Of a DNA stretch of 64,000 nucleotides, positions 33,010-43,801 are shown one piece after another. How positions within the stretch are numbered: position 1 is the stretch's first letter; every line of letters begins with the position of its first letter. Both the position numbers and the translations under genes were made by a program. The stretch covers positions 58,871-122,870 of the forward strand of contig MSJI02000645.1 in assembly GCA_001931905.2 (NCBI GenBank), written 5' to 3'. The notes under the pieces are model-generated. The model was not told where the DNA came from, made no database searches, and saw only the letters and a list, made by a program, of their open reading frames with translations. Source of the stretch: Cladosporium sp. IMV 00045. Lineage: Eukaryota; Ascomycota; Dothideomycetes; Cladosporiales; Cladosporiaceae.

Positions 33010-35035
33010 ATGCCTCAGCTCAGTTGCAGGCAGTGTCAAAGTCGTAAAAGCAAATGCAATAAGCAGACACCCTGTTCTGCTTGCCAAAAGGCTGGCACTC
33101 AGTGTGATGTCGTGCAGCGTGCACGTCTCCCTCGCGGCCGGAGTGGTAAGACGAAGGACAAGACTGCCGCCCTTCAACCACGAATTGCTCGACTGGAAGC
33201 ACTCGTCCATCAGTACAATGCGACAGGCTCAGATGCGCACAACACCTCTTCTGCTGAGCACGCGGACAAGCGATTAGAGACGCCTCAGACCGGCAGGCTC
33301 GGAGGGTTCGTAGCATCGGATTTCTGAACCGTTCTTTCACAAGAGGTAGCTGGGCTTCGCGAGACCCTCGAAGACTCGGATGACGATCAAGTCGATGCCA
33401 CCGCCTCAAATGTGCGATCCGACAATGATGGCTTCAGTGACGGCTGCTCCGTGCTATTTGCGTCAGACCAGACGCACCATACAATACAACATACGAAGCT
33501 TGATGCTAGAGTCAGGGAGACATTGCTCGATGCCTATGAGGCTCGCGTCAATACTGTCTTTAAGCCTTTGCATTGGCCTATTGTATGCCGCGGCATCTGG
33601 ACTAGGTACGGAAGCACTGTAATCTCAGATGCGTCGCCGTCTGCCAAAGCTCTCGAATACGCGATTTATTACATGGCCGTATGCAGCTTGAGCGAGCTTG
33701 AGTGCCTCGACTTGTTTCTTGACACGAAAGACAAAGCTCTTCACTCGTATCGGAACATGACTGAGACGCTGCTTACAAGCGCACGCACGCTGCAAAATCC
33801 CGACAAACGGGGCCTCCAAGCCTTCGTAATTTATCTGCAAGCACTGCGGACATGCAACGGCCAAGCATTGAATTGGACGTTGTTAGCTGTGGCTGTACGC
33901 CTTGCAACTGCACTTGGGCTGGGAGCCAAAGATCCTACTTCCGGCCCGCCTATAATGCTGGATGCACGTCGAAGGTTGTGGTTTAGTATATGCTTGATGG
34001 ATACCGAGGCCACTCTTGATCGTGGGGCTGCGCCACTCATACACGCCAAAGACTTGGGAACACCACCTCGCGACTTGAATGACAACTAATTAGAGTCAGC
34101 CATCACTTTTAGCCCGCGTAGCACGGCACTCACAGATATGAGCTTCTCTATGATGACATATGAAGCGATGGTCTGTTTCAAGAGAATATGTGCTCTTGAC
34201 GAAGTACCCGACGACGGCTGGCGCAGATGGGAGCAGAAGCTAGAATTAGTCGCTGAGCTTGAGAGTGTCTTTTCTTCCAAATACTTTCCGATCGACCCTG
34301 TCGATGCTACGCCAATCGAGATGATGCGGCAAGGGGGCGCGAGGTCGATTGCAGCAAGTATGAGACTTCTTCTGCGCAGACCACCATACCGTTCAAGGTA
34401 TCACGCCGTACCGCCCACTGATGAATTCGACTCGATGGCGAGTGCGACAGAGGTCCTTAGGCGCCACATGGATCTTGATGCTCGTCAACTCGCACCTTGG
34501 GCATGGAAAAAGTGGACGCCCTGGTACGCCCTAGCTGTGGCATTAGCCGAGCTCTGTCGAAATCCCCATGGTGACGGTGTAGACGAAGCGTATTCTGTTG
34601 TACGCGAAGCGTTTCGAAGGTATTCTGTACCGGTCACTGACATAGATCAGGGGGATGCTGTGGAGATCTATCGCCAGACTGTTTCGACATGTCACGAAAC
34701 TAAAAGGTCAATTGATATCCACAATCAGTGTGGCATCTCAAGCCCCACGTGAAACTGACTACTGTGACCCTCCGTCCTCAGTTGAACATTGCTTTCATAC
34801 AGAGCAGACTGCCTCCTTCTCGAGGTCTGAGCCTGCAAGTCGCGCTGCTGGTGGATCTCAGGCGGTTGCTGATCTGGATGGTTGGAGTGTGAATGCTGAT
34901 TTGCTACGTCTTCCGCCTGACCCTGTCACAGGTCTAGTCAATACCTCGGACCTCGACATGCTGGATCTGGACTTCGACCAGGGAGTCTCATGGCTAGACT
35001 GGGACTTGATCCTCCAAGATGTGGATGATGCATGA
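33010..35035 (+). pseudogene. Zn2Cys6 transcription factor with two nonsense codons and a frameshift
   Basis: It starts at ATG 33010 with an intact zinc cluster (CRQCQSRKSKCNKQTPCSAC, then QKAGTQC). The same frame then meets TGA at 33325-33327 inside a conserved-looking stretch (VASDF, stop, TVLSQEVAGLRETLE), where relatives carry Trp. It continues through the fungal_trans helical region to TAA at 34087-34089 (PPRDLNDN, stop, LESAITF). It runs on to a run of five G at 34650-34654, where homology moves to the +1 frame (TDIDQG then MLWRSIARLFRHV), and ends at 35035 (SWLDWDLILQDVDDA). No splice pair removes either stop convincingly. Full length would be about 675 residues. It is divergent from the MFS gene. 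Assembly error is possible, but three independent lesions make decay likelier. Confidence 0.8.
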
Positions 35036-35064
35036 GCTTGCTCTATGTGCCGCTACCTATTCGA

Positions 35065-36131
35065 CTATTCGATACATTGCGCAATCTTCGCATCAATGTC
35101 TCTGATTCGTTGAATTGTTTCACCGAAGAGCCTTTCCCCCACGCACCTGCCCCTTTCACTGCGCATATATGCACTTTGCGGAGCTACCTTGCACTCTGAC
35201 AAGTACTTCTTGTGCGTTTCTCGTCCAGCAGTGACGGCATGCACCAAACTCCGGCTCCCTTCTTCCGACGTGCGACCCATCATTCGAAAACAAACTCTTT
35301 CAAACAACGCTCGATTTTTGTTGCGCCCGAGCTCCGTGCTGCACCAACCTGGGCTAACGAGGTTCACTATGGCATATTTGGAAGCGGATTCGATAGGCAG
35401 CTTTTCCATCAACCTGTCAAAGACCTGATGTACCACGAGCTTGCTTAAAGGATAACAAGAAGCCATGTCGGCCGTCGTCGGGTTGCTCAACACCATGAGA
35501 ATCTTTTCGACGCTGGGGACATCAAGTTGACTGTCTGGCGCCATGTAGTGGATCAAGGAGCCGACAATTGAAAGCCTGGTGTCAACGCCGTGTTTCGATG
35601 CTGTCTCTTGCAGCTTCGGCAACGTGGATATTACCATGAAGAATGTCAATACCACGTTGATTGTCAATGTGCGCTCCAGACCTTCTGATTCCTCGTAAGT
35701 TTCGCTCTCAACACCGGCGTTGGCGATGAAACCATCGACCCTGTCCAACTCGGTGTGTACACGCTTGCAGAAAGCCTTGACACTGTCAAAACGATCCAGA
35801 TCAACCTCCCAAACTTCTATTCTCGTTCTGGACTCGCACCCTGTTTCCGATAATATCTCGGACTTGGCCGCTTCGCCTTTCTCGAGGCTGCGACATGCAA
35901 GGATGAGGTTGGAGGCGTACATACAAGCCCTGCCGATTCGATGGTATTAGTATCATGTGTATCAATAAAAGGTCCGCAATATGCTTACAAATGCTTTGCA
36001 GTATCAAAGCTGAGACCCGTGTTCGCGCCCGTGATCACAGTCGTCTTGCCTGACAGATCAACATCAGGCAGCACGGTTCTGCCGAGAGCTTGGGAAGAAA
36101 GAAACCGGTAGACGTCTTGAGCCGTAGGCAT
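35065..36131 (-). CDS. Short-chain dehydrogenase/reductase (335 aa)
   Basis: Modelled as complement 35989-36131 joined to 35065-35929, 335 residues. It begins MPTAQDVYRFLSSQALG. The cofactor motif is TGANTGLS (34-41), where the last Gly of TGxxxGxG is Ser. Other SDR landmarks are NLILACRS, FIANAGVES (the NAG motif), the catalytic pair CYPLSKLV (YxxxK), and VSPGWCSTELGR. Layout is that of the retinol-dehydrogenase/WW-oxidoreductase-like fungal SDRs that use NADP(H). The intron has a GTAAGC donor and CAG acceptor, and frames agree. Its stop lies 29 bases from the convergent end of the regulator pseudogene. Substrate unknown; probably cytosolic. Confidence 0.9.
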
Positions 36132-36875
36132 CGTATTTTGCAAATTTTGCGAGAAGGTGCATCAAGCACTTCCAGTTGGGAGATGATTGTGAGAGAATAC
36201 AGGAAGTTAGGAGGGAAAGTAACGGTTGGTGTTGCTTGGTGCGTTGAGTTTGTGTGGGCCTTCAGAGCTGAATGTGAAGATACAGCATGATTCTGCAGCA
36301 TGATTCTTATACCTCTCCATAGCCAATTTGACATCTTCATTGACGTCTTCATCGTGAATGATGTCTTGATGACAAGGCGTTTGATTTATTAGCTTTCGTG
36401 CTACTCGGCCTCCAAAAGCCGCAAAAGCCTGCTCCTAAAAGCCGTAAAAGCTCATCCCAAAAGCAAAAGCCGCAAAAGCCTGATCCTGCTAAACTCTTTG
36501 GTCTGATTCCACTCAAGGAACATGTCTATCTCCTCTTAGTCTAGATCTGGTAAAGAGCCTAAGCTTAGGACCAAACAACAGAGAAGTGCATCGTGGTGAC
36601 AAATGGCGGCCCGCATCGTAAACAGAGCTGGAACTCTTTATCATCAATCATTTCGGGGGTCGTTAGCGTGTGAACCACGTAAAATCTGCGCCTCGTTCTA
36701 TCATCTAGAGCCTGCAAAATATCAATATGCGCAAAGCGAGCTCAATTTGTCTGGAGATGTCGCCCTATGCTATTGATTGGATGGACACAAGTTTCGGCTT
36801 GTTCCAAGATGCTTCGAGAGGCATGAGAGTACGGGAATCAGGATCGCATCGTGAAATAGCCTAACTAGTCCAATC
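36132..36875. other. Intergenic with AAAAGC repeat block
   Basis: SDR promoter plus the repeat block listed next. No gene seen. Confidence 0.4.
36410..36483. repeat. AAAAGC minisatellite-like block
   Basis: AAAAGC begins at 36414, 36423, 36437, 36446, 36459, 36465 and 36474. Three of the intervals are exactly nine bases (AAAAGCCGY then AAAAGC), forming about three degenerate copies of a 23-base unit; the third carries an extra AAAAGC. No open coding role is apparent. Confidence 0.7.
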
Positions 36876-38493
36876 TCAAGCCGAAATCTGCCTTCGACGC
36901 CTAACTACCTCCAGGAGCTCTTCGAATGCCTTCTGGTCTTCCTCCCAGCAATCAGGATACCAGGGCTCTGGTTCCAAGTAATCCGTATTCAACCCGCCGA
37001 AATATGGCTTATCATCACCTTTCGGGAGCTGGACTTGGCCCTCACAAGCCCATCCTGCCGAGAAGAAGATACAGTATCTAGCCCATTTGGACCCATTCTT
37101 CTCTTGAGCCGCCTCTGACCAGGAACGAAGCCAGTTGATCATCTTGATCTCTCGTAGGAAAGGGAGACCGGCCTTGAATTTCCGGAGCCAGGTGTGCCAC
37201 CGCCCTTCGTATGTCCAGTAATTAAGATTGGCGTCCCCGTCTTCGCGTTCCCACTTTAGTCTTTGCCCGAGAGTAAATATCGGGTAGTTTTCATTATCCA
37301 AAGTATGCCCAATCCAGGTGGCGTGAATGATAGGACACTCATCCAGAGTCAACGAACTCAGCGTCTTGCCATGCGAAAGAATCCACTCGAATTGCCAATC
37401 GTGTGTAAACGTCATCTCACCGAGCACGAGACTTTTGAGCTTTGGAAAATGTAAGCCGCGGAGATCGCATTTCGGGACATACCCCCATGCCGAACGACCG
37501 GTGAGTTCTAGATGCAACAGTCGGTCCTGGAGAGGCTCCAACCAAAATGTCCGCAGATCTCGACCGAAGAAAACATGTTGCTCCGGCAGTTCTATGTCTC
37601 GAGAAATGTCATCGTCAATCTCCTGGGTTTCTTGCCATGAAGTAACAGACAACTGCAGGCTTTGCAGGCGCGACATGACAGCTTTGAAATCATCGCATGT
37701 TGCAAGCTCGGCGTCCACGAAGTCTTGCATCCACTCAACACGAAGGCCGGGTAGCTTGGAGGCGGGGTGGTGTGGGTGATTCAGTCCTCTCAAGACTTCT
37801 CGCAGAATCTTTGTTCGGTACTCCAGAGACTCAGGTGCTTCTGAATCTTCTGCGTCCAGTGATGGCTCATGGACCTAGGTGGGTTTGGCATGCGTCAGTA
37901 AAGAGGTTGCACCGCGGGAAAGAAGGGAATCATAATCCGTGCCGTCCACATACAATATCGGTGTGTTTCAATGTCACTCGACGTAAGTTCTTGAAGCGTC
38001 CAATCTCGTGAATGACTCGTTTGAAGAACGCGGAAAGCTCTTTCTCCATCTCTTCGGAGGTCTCATCTTCATCGTCATCGTCGTCGCCCTCCCCTTCCGC
38101 ATCGGAATCCTCGTCTTCGTTTTCTCTGTCAAAATCAAATCCAAACACTTTCGAGGGCTTGAGGATCTCAACCAGGGGCTCGCCACAGTCATTGTTATCC
38201 AATGCTTCAATTTTCCAACAAGGGTTGGGATCCTCCCATGGATCTCTATTGTAGCCGTCTTCCCACGTGTGGGGTCTGATGTAAATCTCGGTGACGAGCA
38301 GCGACAACCTGTCGTCTTTCAGAACCGACAGTGCTTTCTTGGCGCTTCCGGGAGTCGGAAGCAACTGTATGTTGCGGAAGAGTTGCGGTGCGAACAAAAG
38401 CGAAAAACGCTTGCATGTCAAGCGCAGAGATTTGACGTCTGTCGTCGAGCAGCACTGGCTCAAAAGCTCTTCGGGTAGGTCGAACAAATGCAT
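36876..38493 (-). CDS. F-box domain protein, 512 aa
   Basis: Modelled as complement 37954-38493 joined to 36876-37874, 512 residues; the intron has a GTATGT donor, CTGAC branch and TAG acceptor. The N-terminus MHLFDLPEELLSQCC, then LRLTCKRFSLLFAPQLFRNI, is a typical F-box. A strongly acidic, low-complexity segment (Asp/Glu run) lies at about 125-155, followed by a leucine-rich region with weak LRR-like pieces (LLHLELTGRSAW, FPKLKSLVLGEMTF, TLSSLTLDECPI). F-box proteins act as substrate receptors in SCF ubiquitin ligases. The target is unknown; many such fungal paralogues are lineage-specific. Single intact frame after splicing. Confidence 0.85.
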
Positions 38494-39084
38494 TTTGAGA
38501 ATATGAACAGTGTTGTGAGTTTGTTGAAAATCGAAGACTAGGGGACTCGCGTGTTTTTGGTACGCTACCTTTGGTGCGAATTGTTGCCTGAATCATTGAA
38601 GCCGGAGACCGGTGAGCCCTTTTGCGCGAAGGATTGCGCTAAGTCGTTTCATCATGCGACGAGATCATGATGTTTTCGAGACTTTCCCGAGATTATTTTC
38701 TGAGCATGTCTGAGGTCGAGGGTGAGGTCAGTAGCGACAATAGGATCAGACTTTAAGAAATCATGCTTAAAGCGACATCGCGTTCGCACCTTAGTTACCT
38801 CATTGACTACACTGCATTTCTTGTATTACCCAACACAAAACGCATGCATTGACTTCAACGCATATACAACTACATGTCAGTAGACGCCAGAGGTCAATGT
38901 TAAATCTTCGTCGCTTGCACATTGCGTTCGACCGGATGTGCTTCAAAAACCGTGCTTCTTGGGCGCATCCTTGGGAGGTCGCAGCTTTTCAGTCCACGCA
39001 CGAAGAGGGATCTGATCTAACGAGAAACCAGAATGAAACTTGGTATTGACAAAAGATATTGACCGCCAGGCCTAGATGGGTGAT
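38494..39084. other. Intergenic
   Basis: F-box gene promoter and CAS1 gene 3' region. Only short ORFs. Confidence 0.4.
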
Positions 39085-41783
39085 CTAAGTATACATCTGG
39101 AATGGAGTGGTTAGCATGCATTTGAACACAGATCAAGACGACGTCTTCACTTACCACGTTCATGAACCACAGCGAAGCAAGCACCAGCACCGCCCTGCCC
39201 TTGACCGTCCGCGGCCAGAAAGCCCCGATACGCCGCAGCATACCTGGCCTAGGCGGAGCGGGCACGGCGTCCTTTTCTGAGGCTTCTTCCTGACTGTCGG
39301 CGGTAACGTTCTCCCCCGCCAGCAACCCCATCTCGACGGCAGAAGTCGACGCAACGCGCGCCTTGTGCCTCGTCTGCTGACTCGGCAGCGCCGCACTAGG
39401 CTCTTTCTCCACATCTTCCTCACAAAGAAACCAATTCGCAATCACGCCCGTGGCGTTTCCAATGACGCAGCAAGCGATGAGATACAGCGGCGTGATGACC
39501 ACCAAGTCCCTCCAGCGATCGTTGACGAGCGTGCCGTCGCCGTAAAAGATGCCCGTGCGCAGGACGGATTCTTGGTCGCCCGCGAGCCAGATGTGGTTCT
39601 GCATCGTGTACATTTCGCCCGAGTAGGTGCCGAGCCAGGCGAAAGCGGCCGAGTGGTAGTTGCGAAGCGTGGACGTGGCGTTGCGGAGCACGATGAAAGC
39701 GAGCACGGGGATGGGGCCGATGAGGGATTGCCACGAGGCCCATTCGCGGGGGCTGGGGATGGTTTGGTTGGTCCAGTACCAGAAGTATGCGAAGGTGAGG
39801 GCTGAAAGGAGGATGGTGGTGTATTTTAGGATCGGGAAAAGGCGGCGGAAGTTTTGCGTGAAGTTGCTTTGGCGCTGGTCGTTGTAGAGAACGTCTTTGA
39901 GCCAGAGGTAGAGGACGGCCGCAAGCATGCCAACGTAAACGATATACTCGTCGATCTTGACACGGTAGTCGAAGAACGCTCGAGCGTCGAATGACATCTT
40001 GAAGACGAGGGCGAAGAGGCGCACAAAGGTTTCAGGCAGATCTTTAGTCGTGATGAAAGTCCTCACGAATGTCGCTGAGGCGATGATCTTGCCAATGAGA
40101 AGAGCTTTGTTCTTGTTCAGGCTTGGGGCGATGGCCATCGTGGCATAGACAACAAGGAACCAGAAGGTGGAAAGAGGCATGTAGTAGTACAGCAGCCAGC
40201 GTGTACGCATCACATACGCCAGCGTGACCGGCAGAAGATTTGTGCGGATCATGACATTTGCAACTCGGCGGAAAGAGTAATCCTTCTTCTGTAAGAAATA
40301 CAGGGTGTGTCCAAATCCTGTCAGAAAGAGATAAGAGGAAACCGCGAGACGGATGATTTCCCAGAACCAAAGCGCCTTCCAGGCTTTGTTGTAATGATAG
40401 GTAATGATGAGAGCCTGCATCCATCCCTTCCATTCGTTCGTCTGATCTCTTGACAGGAACGGTTGTGCAGGTGGTTTCTCGCCCAGTCCAGGTTTCTTAA
40501 GAGGCTTGCTCCGACGTATCGATATCAGGCCAATGAGCATGATCACGAAGATCATGCCATAGAGGTTGTGGTCCACGAGCTCCAATCTCTTGACTTGCTC
40601 GAAAAGGTGCGTGCGGTCCGAGGCGTATTGCAACGCAATCATGGCCGTAAAACCGGCAAATCCGCGGATGACTGGTTTCCTCGTATTGCTCAAAATCGGC
40701 AATACAAGGTCAATCAGAATGATCGAAGGTAAGACGGCAAGGCCCATGATCAGAAACGTTGTCTGCACCCAGTTGGGCGACCTCCAGTTGGCGCAGCACG
40801 TCCGAGTATTGGGAAAGCGGCCTCTAGCGGCAAGTTTGGCATTGCATCGCAGCGCGAGGATAACTTCGGTCTGCTGTCGAGATACCTCGTCTGTTACTGC
40901 TGGTCCATCCGTGATAAGTTTGTCTCTGCGGTCTTCGGTCATTTGGGGAAAGGTCCAAAGTACGTCGATTGCGCCTTCGTCGTAGCGCTGCTTGAGGTGT
41001 CCGTTTAGTTCTCGATAAACGTCAAGCTTGGGATCCGTCTCCGGCTTGTCGCTCCATGGTTGTTGAACGGGTGCGAACAGAAGAAGGTCTCCAATCTCGC
41101 CCTTCCCTGACATGGGTATTTGCGGCAAACTCACCCGACTATCTTCTGGATGAGCAATACCAGCAATTCGATCAATGGCACCAGCGTATTTCTCGACGGC
41201 GCCTTCCTCGGCATGCCTCCTGCCGGTACCAACTACAATCAAAGCGGGACTCTCGGGTAATTGGTCGCGATAGGCCTCAAGGGTATCGATCAGCCCCGAC
41301 CTTTCCAACTCCGGGTCGTTGATATACCACAGATCTAGGTTGGGGCTAGAGTAGTGTAGATCAGTTCCCACAGGCCCAGTCCTGTGCATGTTTCCATCCA
41401 CTGCTTCGGCAATGGACCAGTAGATGCCTTGCATCGACTCGTCCCCGGCCAGAACTATCCGTCGACCATGGAAGCAGGAATTGATATCGTTGAAGCTGTA
41501 AGGCTGGGAAACACAACCTGGTGCCAGCCAGGTGTGCGAATGATACCATTCACCCTCCGTCATGAGGGCTTTGCATTTGTGCGGGTCGTCGCTTTCTGAA
41601 ATTGATTCCTAGTTAGTACTATTCCATAATGGTAGCAGTGGCCAAACGTTGTAGGCTAGATCACATACCAAGGACCACTTGGCGGAACAACAGCGCCAAA
41701 AGAAGAGCTACTACGTAGCTCCCGGCTCCTTCGGCGACAGAAGGAAGCCTCCACGATGTTGATTTTCGGGCCGGAGCCTCCAT
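39085..41783 (-). CDS. CAS1-family (Cas1p 10-TM acyltransferase domain) protein with degenerate SGNH-like domain
   Basis: Three exons: complement 41669-41783, 39155-41595 and a 12-base terminal exon 39085-39096 (Met-Tyr-Thr-stop), 855 residues. The chosen start MEAPARKSTSWRL gives a signal-anchor helix (SYVVALLLALLFRQVVL) and joins in phase to SDDPHKCKALMTEGEW, the family's opening motif. A lumenal SGNH-like domain (about 70-290) precedes at least ten membrane helices, with LSRDQTNEWKGWMQALI well conserved. Family members O-acetylate glycans in the Golgi, as Cryptococcus Cas1 does for capsule glucuronoxylomannan. Here the usual GDS reads GDES (Glu91 at the Ser position) and the late DGxH reads DGPA (268-271), so the SGNH catalytic residues appear lost while the membrane domain is kept. 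Confidence 0.88.
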
Positions 41784-42814
41784 CGCCGGCTGCGAGAACG
41801 AATGTTTGAAGGAGCACCAGAGTGTTCGAAAGAGCAAAGAGAAGGGAAGAAGTTAAATGATAAAGTAGCAAACAAAACTCAAAGCAAATAGAAGAGCATG
41901 GAGCCGAACACGGCTGAGAGAGCTCACGCGAGATCGAAGTGTATCATGCCACACGAGCGGCCTCGAATCTTCTGGGGAACGAACGGAAGGGAAGTAGATG
42001 AAGTCAGCATGGAACTCTACTCCAGTGTAGAGTAGCAGAAACAGAGTTGAAAAGTTCCAGCCCTACGTTCTGATCTCCGCGCAGATTATCCCATTTGTTT
42101 GCCCCCGTGGGTCCTACACAAACAAAAAAAAGGGCGCCCGAACAGTTTCCCCCATGCTGGTCGAGGGCAAGTCGCGGAAAGAGAACGTCACAGACCTGGC
42201 ACCGCCTGGTCAGGGCATATATTCTTGGGCGACCGGTCTCCATGAACTTGCAGGCAGGACGCGCAACATGCCAGCATGCGCCGTTGAGGTGATGAAATGC
42301 CCAGACTACAAATGCCGCTAGGCCATGGGCTAGGAGTCCGGGCTGGCCGAATCAGACGTGCTTGACACTGGACGTCGTTCAGCTCAGGCAGGCCGTGGAG
42401 CTGGACAAGATGAGACGCGCGCGTGGGCTGATACCAGGGCTGGCCGAATCCTTTTCCGAGTGCTGGGAAGTGGACATGTTGCACGTAGACGAGGACGATA
42501 TGCTTGCTCGGGTGTTGCGAGCCAGCGATGTCTCCGAAATAATGCGAAGCCCTAGCGTGGCGCTCGGGGCCGGCAAGACAAGCCATTTGTTCGATCTAAG
42601 CGAATCACAGGAAAACAATCAGGATGAAACAAGGCTATGTTGCTTGGAGGGCGATGTCGTGATTTTGCGATGTCAGACATAAGGTAGAAAGGCTGATAGC
42701 GGAAATTAATGGGGAGTGAGAAGGATATCTGTCGTTTGCGTATAGGCTTTGTCATCAAAATTCATGCGACTGATGATCGCAAACATCGCTACATACATCA
42801 CGCTCAGTCCTTGA
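41784..42814. other. Intergenic, about 1 kb
   Basis: CAS1 gene promoter and oxygenase 3' region. The word GGGCTGGCCGAATC occurs twice (42344 and 42436 region). The ORF at 42362-42682 starts at TTG and looks accidental. Confidence 0.4.
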
Positions 42815-43801
42815 CTATTCGTAAAAGACCAAACATCTCACTTCAATACTCTGCCTTCCAGGCGCACCCTCTGGAGTATTGGGGTCTATGAAAGCAGTAT
42901 GCGGCGTACGCACAGCCAAGCCCTTCTTGCCATTCGGCATGCCCTCACCCCATGAATCAAAACACTTCAGCAACATGACCTCGTCCGGTGTCATGTCCTT
43001 CATGTAAAAGAATTTGTGCTGATCACTCGCGGCCACTCCCAAAGTCTCGCCGCGCACTTCGTAGCCCTCCGTGGAAAACCAATTCTGCTCGTCAGGCAGC
43101 TTCTCCTTTCCGCGGTCATCGTCATCCATGGCGCTGTCCGCGCGCTTGGGATACATGAGGTCCACGGGAATGAAGTCGGAAGGTGAGGTGGAGCGCCAGT
43201 CAATCACAGCGAGCGGAGTATCGGATGCTGGATTCTCGATAGGACGCCAGACGTTGATGATTTGATAGCGGCCTTTCAGCAGCTCTTCTGCCTCGTCGTG
43301 AGGAAGGTGACGGCGAACGCGCACTTCGGCTGCGGCGGGCGTCTGGTCAACATGAACTTGTTGGACTGGCTGGCGTGGGGAGTCCTTGTTTCTTCGTCGA
43401 ATGGTGTGGTCGAATATGAACACTTTCTTGATTCCGGGGAGGCGCTGGCGCAACATGCTTTCAACTTCCTGGTAATAGCCTTCACGCACTGCCGCATCGT
43501 CCGTGAAGAGTTTCTCTTTGGCTGGCGTGTTGTATACAGCGAAGCCTGAGTTGTCTGTGGTGAAGCTGTCGGCATCATCACGGATGTTGTGGACGCTCCT
43601 CTGGTGATCCTTCATCTGGAAGGACATCCCAGGCCCGTCGACCTTGCTCCATGGTTTCTCGGAGATACTCGTCGAAGGATCGATGTGCTTGAAAGTCGAG
43701 GTTGTCATTGTTGCGAGTTGAGGTGTCGGTATCTTGACTGGAAAGTGAATCTTCCTGATGATGTGGCGAGAAAGGCGGGGTGTCACTGCTCTTGTGAGCA
43801 T
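42815..43801 (-). CDS. CmcJ/AsaB/NvfI-like oxygenase (2OG-Fe(II)-type superfamily)
   Basis: Single-exon ORF of 328 residues. ATG 43801 gives a basic, Ser/Thr-containing N-terminus (MLTRAVTPRLSRHIIRKIHF) that could be a mitochondrial presequence; a second ATG at 43708 (MTTSTFKHIDPST) gives the usual start for the family. Landmarks are GYYQEVESMLRQRLPG, KKVFIFDHTIRRR, VQQVHVDQTP (HxD metal ligands), RYQIINVWRPI, and near the end GLAVRTPHTAFIDPN with a distal His and IEVRCLVFYE. The family includes the aspergillic-acid enzyme AsaB, GA4 desaturase and the endoperoxide/hydroxylase NvfI, all of secondary metabolism. No companion pathway genes lie directly beside it. Substrate unknown. Confidence 0.85.
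   Translation of the reverse strand: MLTRAVTPRLSRHIIRKIHFPVKIPTPQLATMTTSTFKHIDPSTSISEKPWSKVDGPGMSFQMKDHQRSVHNIRDDADSFTTDNSGFAVYNTPAKEKLFTDDAAVREGYYQEVESMLRQRLPGIKKVFIFDHTIRRRNKDSPRQPVQQVHVDQTPAAAEVRVRRHLPHDEAEELLKGRYQIINVWRPIENPASDTPLAVIDWRSTSPSDFIPVDLMYPKRADSAMDDDDRGKEKLPDEQNWFSTEGYEVRGETLGVAASDQHKFFYMKDMTPDEVMLLKCFDSWGEGMPNGKKGLAVRTPHTAFIDPNTPEGAPGRQSIEVRCLVFYE

Noticed and set aside
33310..33363. An intron removing the TGA at 33325 in the regulator
   Set aside because: The candidate donors (GTTCGT, GTAGCA) need either a 36-base intron or an acceptor without a pyrimidine tract, and the sequence to be removed continues the family-like reading TVLSQEVAGLRETLE.
20740..36131. Starship or other giant mobile element
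   Set aside because: No tyrosine-recombinase (DUF3435) captain, terminal repeats or target-site duplication could be seen; a HET gene and repeats alone are not enough.
41656..41871. ORF starting MLLYHLTSSLLFALS as first exon of the CAS1 gene
   Set aside because: It has a tempting hydrophobic start, but its phase does not join to DPHKCKAL; the frame starting at 41783 does, and supplies the expected anchor helix.
42362..42682. ORF between the CAS1 and oxygenase genes
   Set aside because: It starts at TTG, shows no recognisable motif, and both strands are equally open here.
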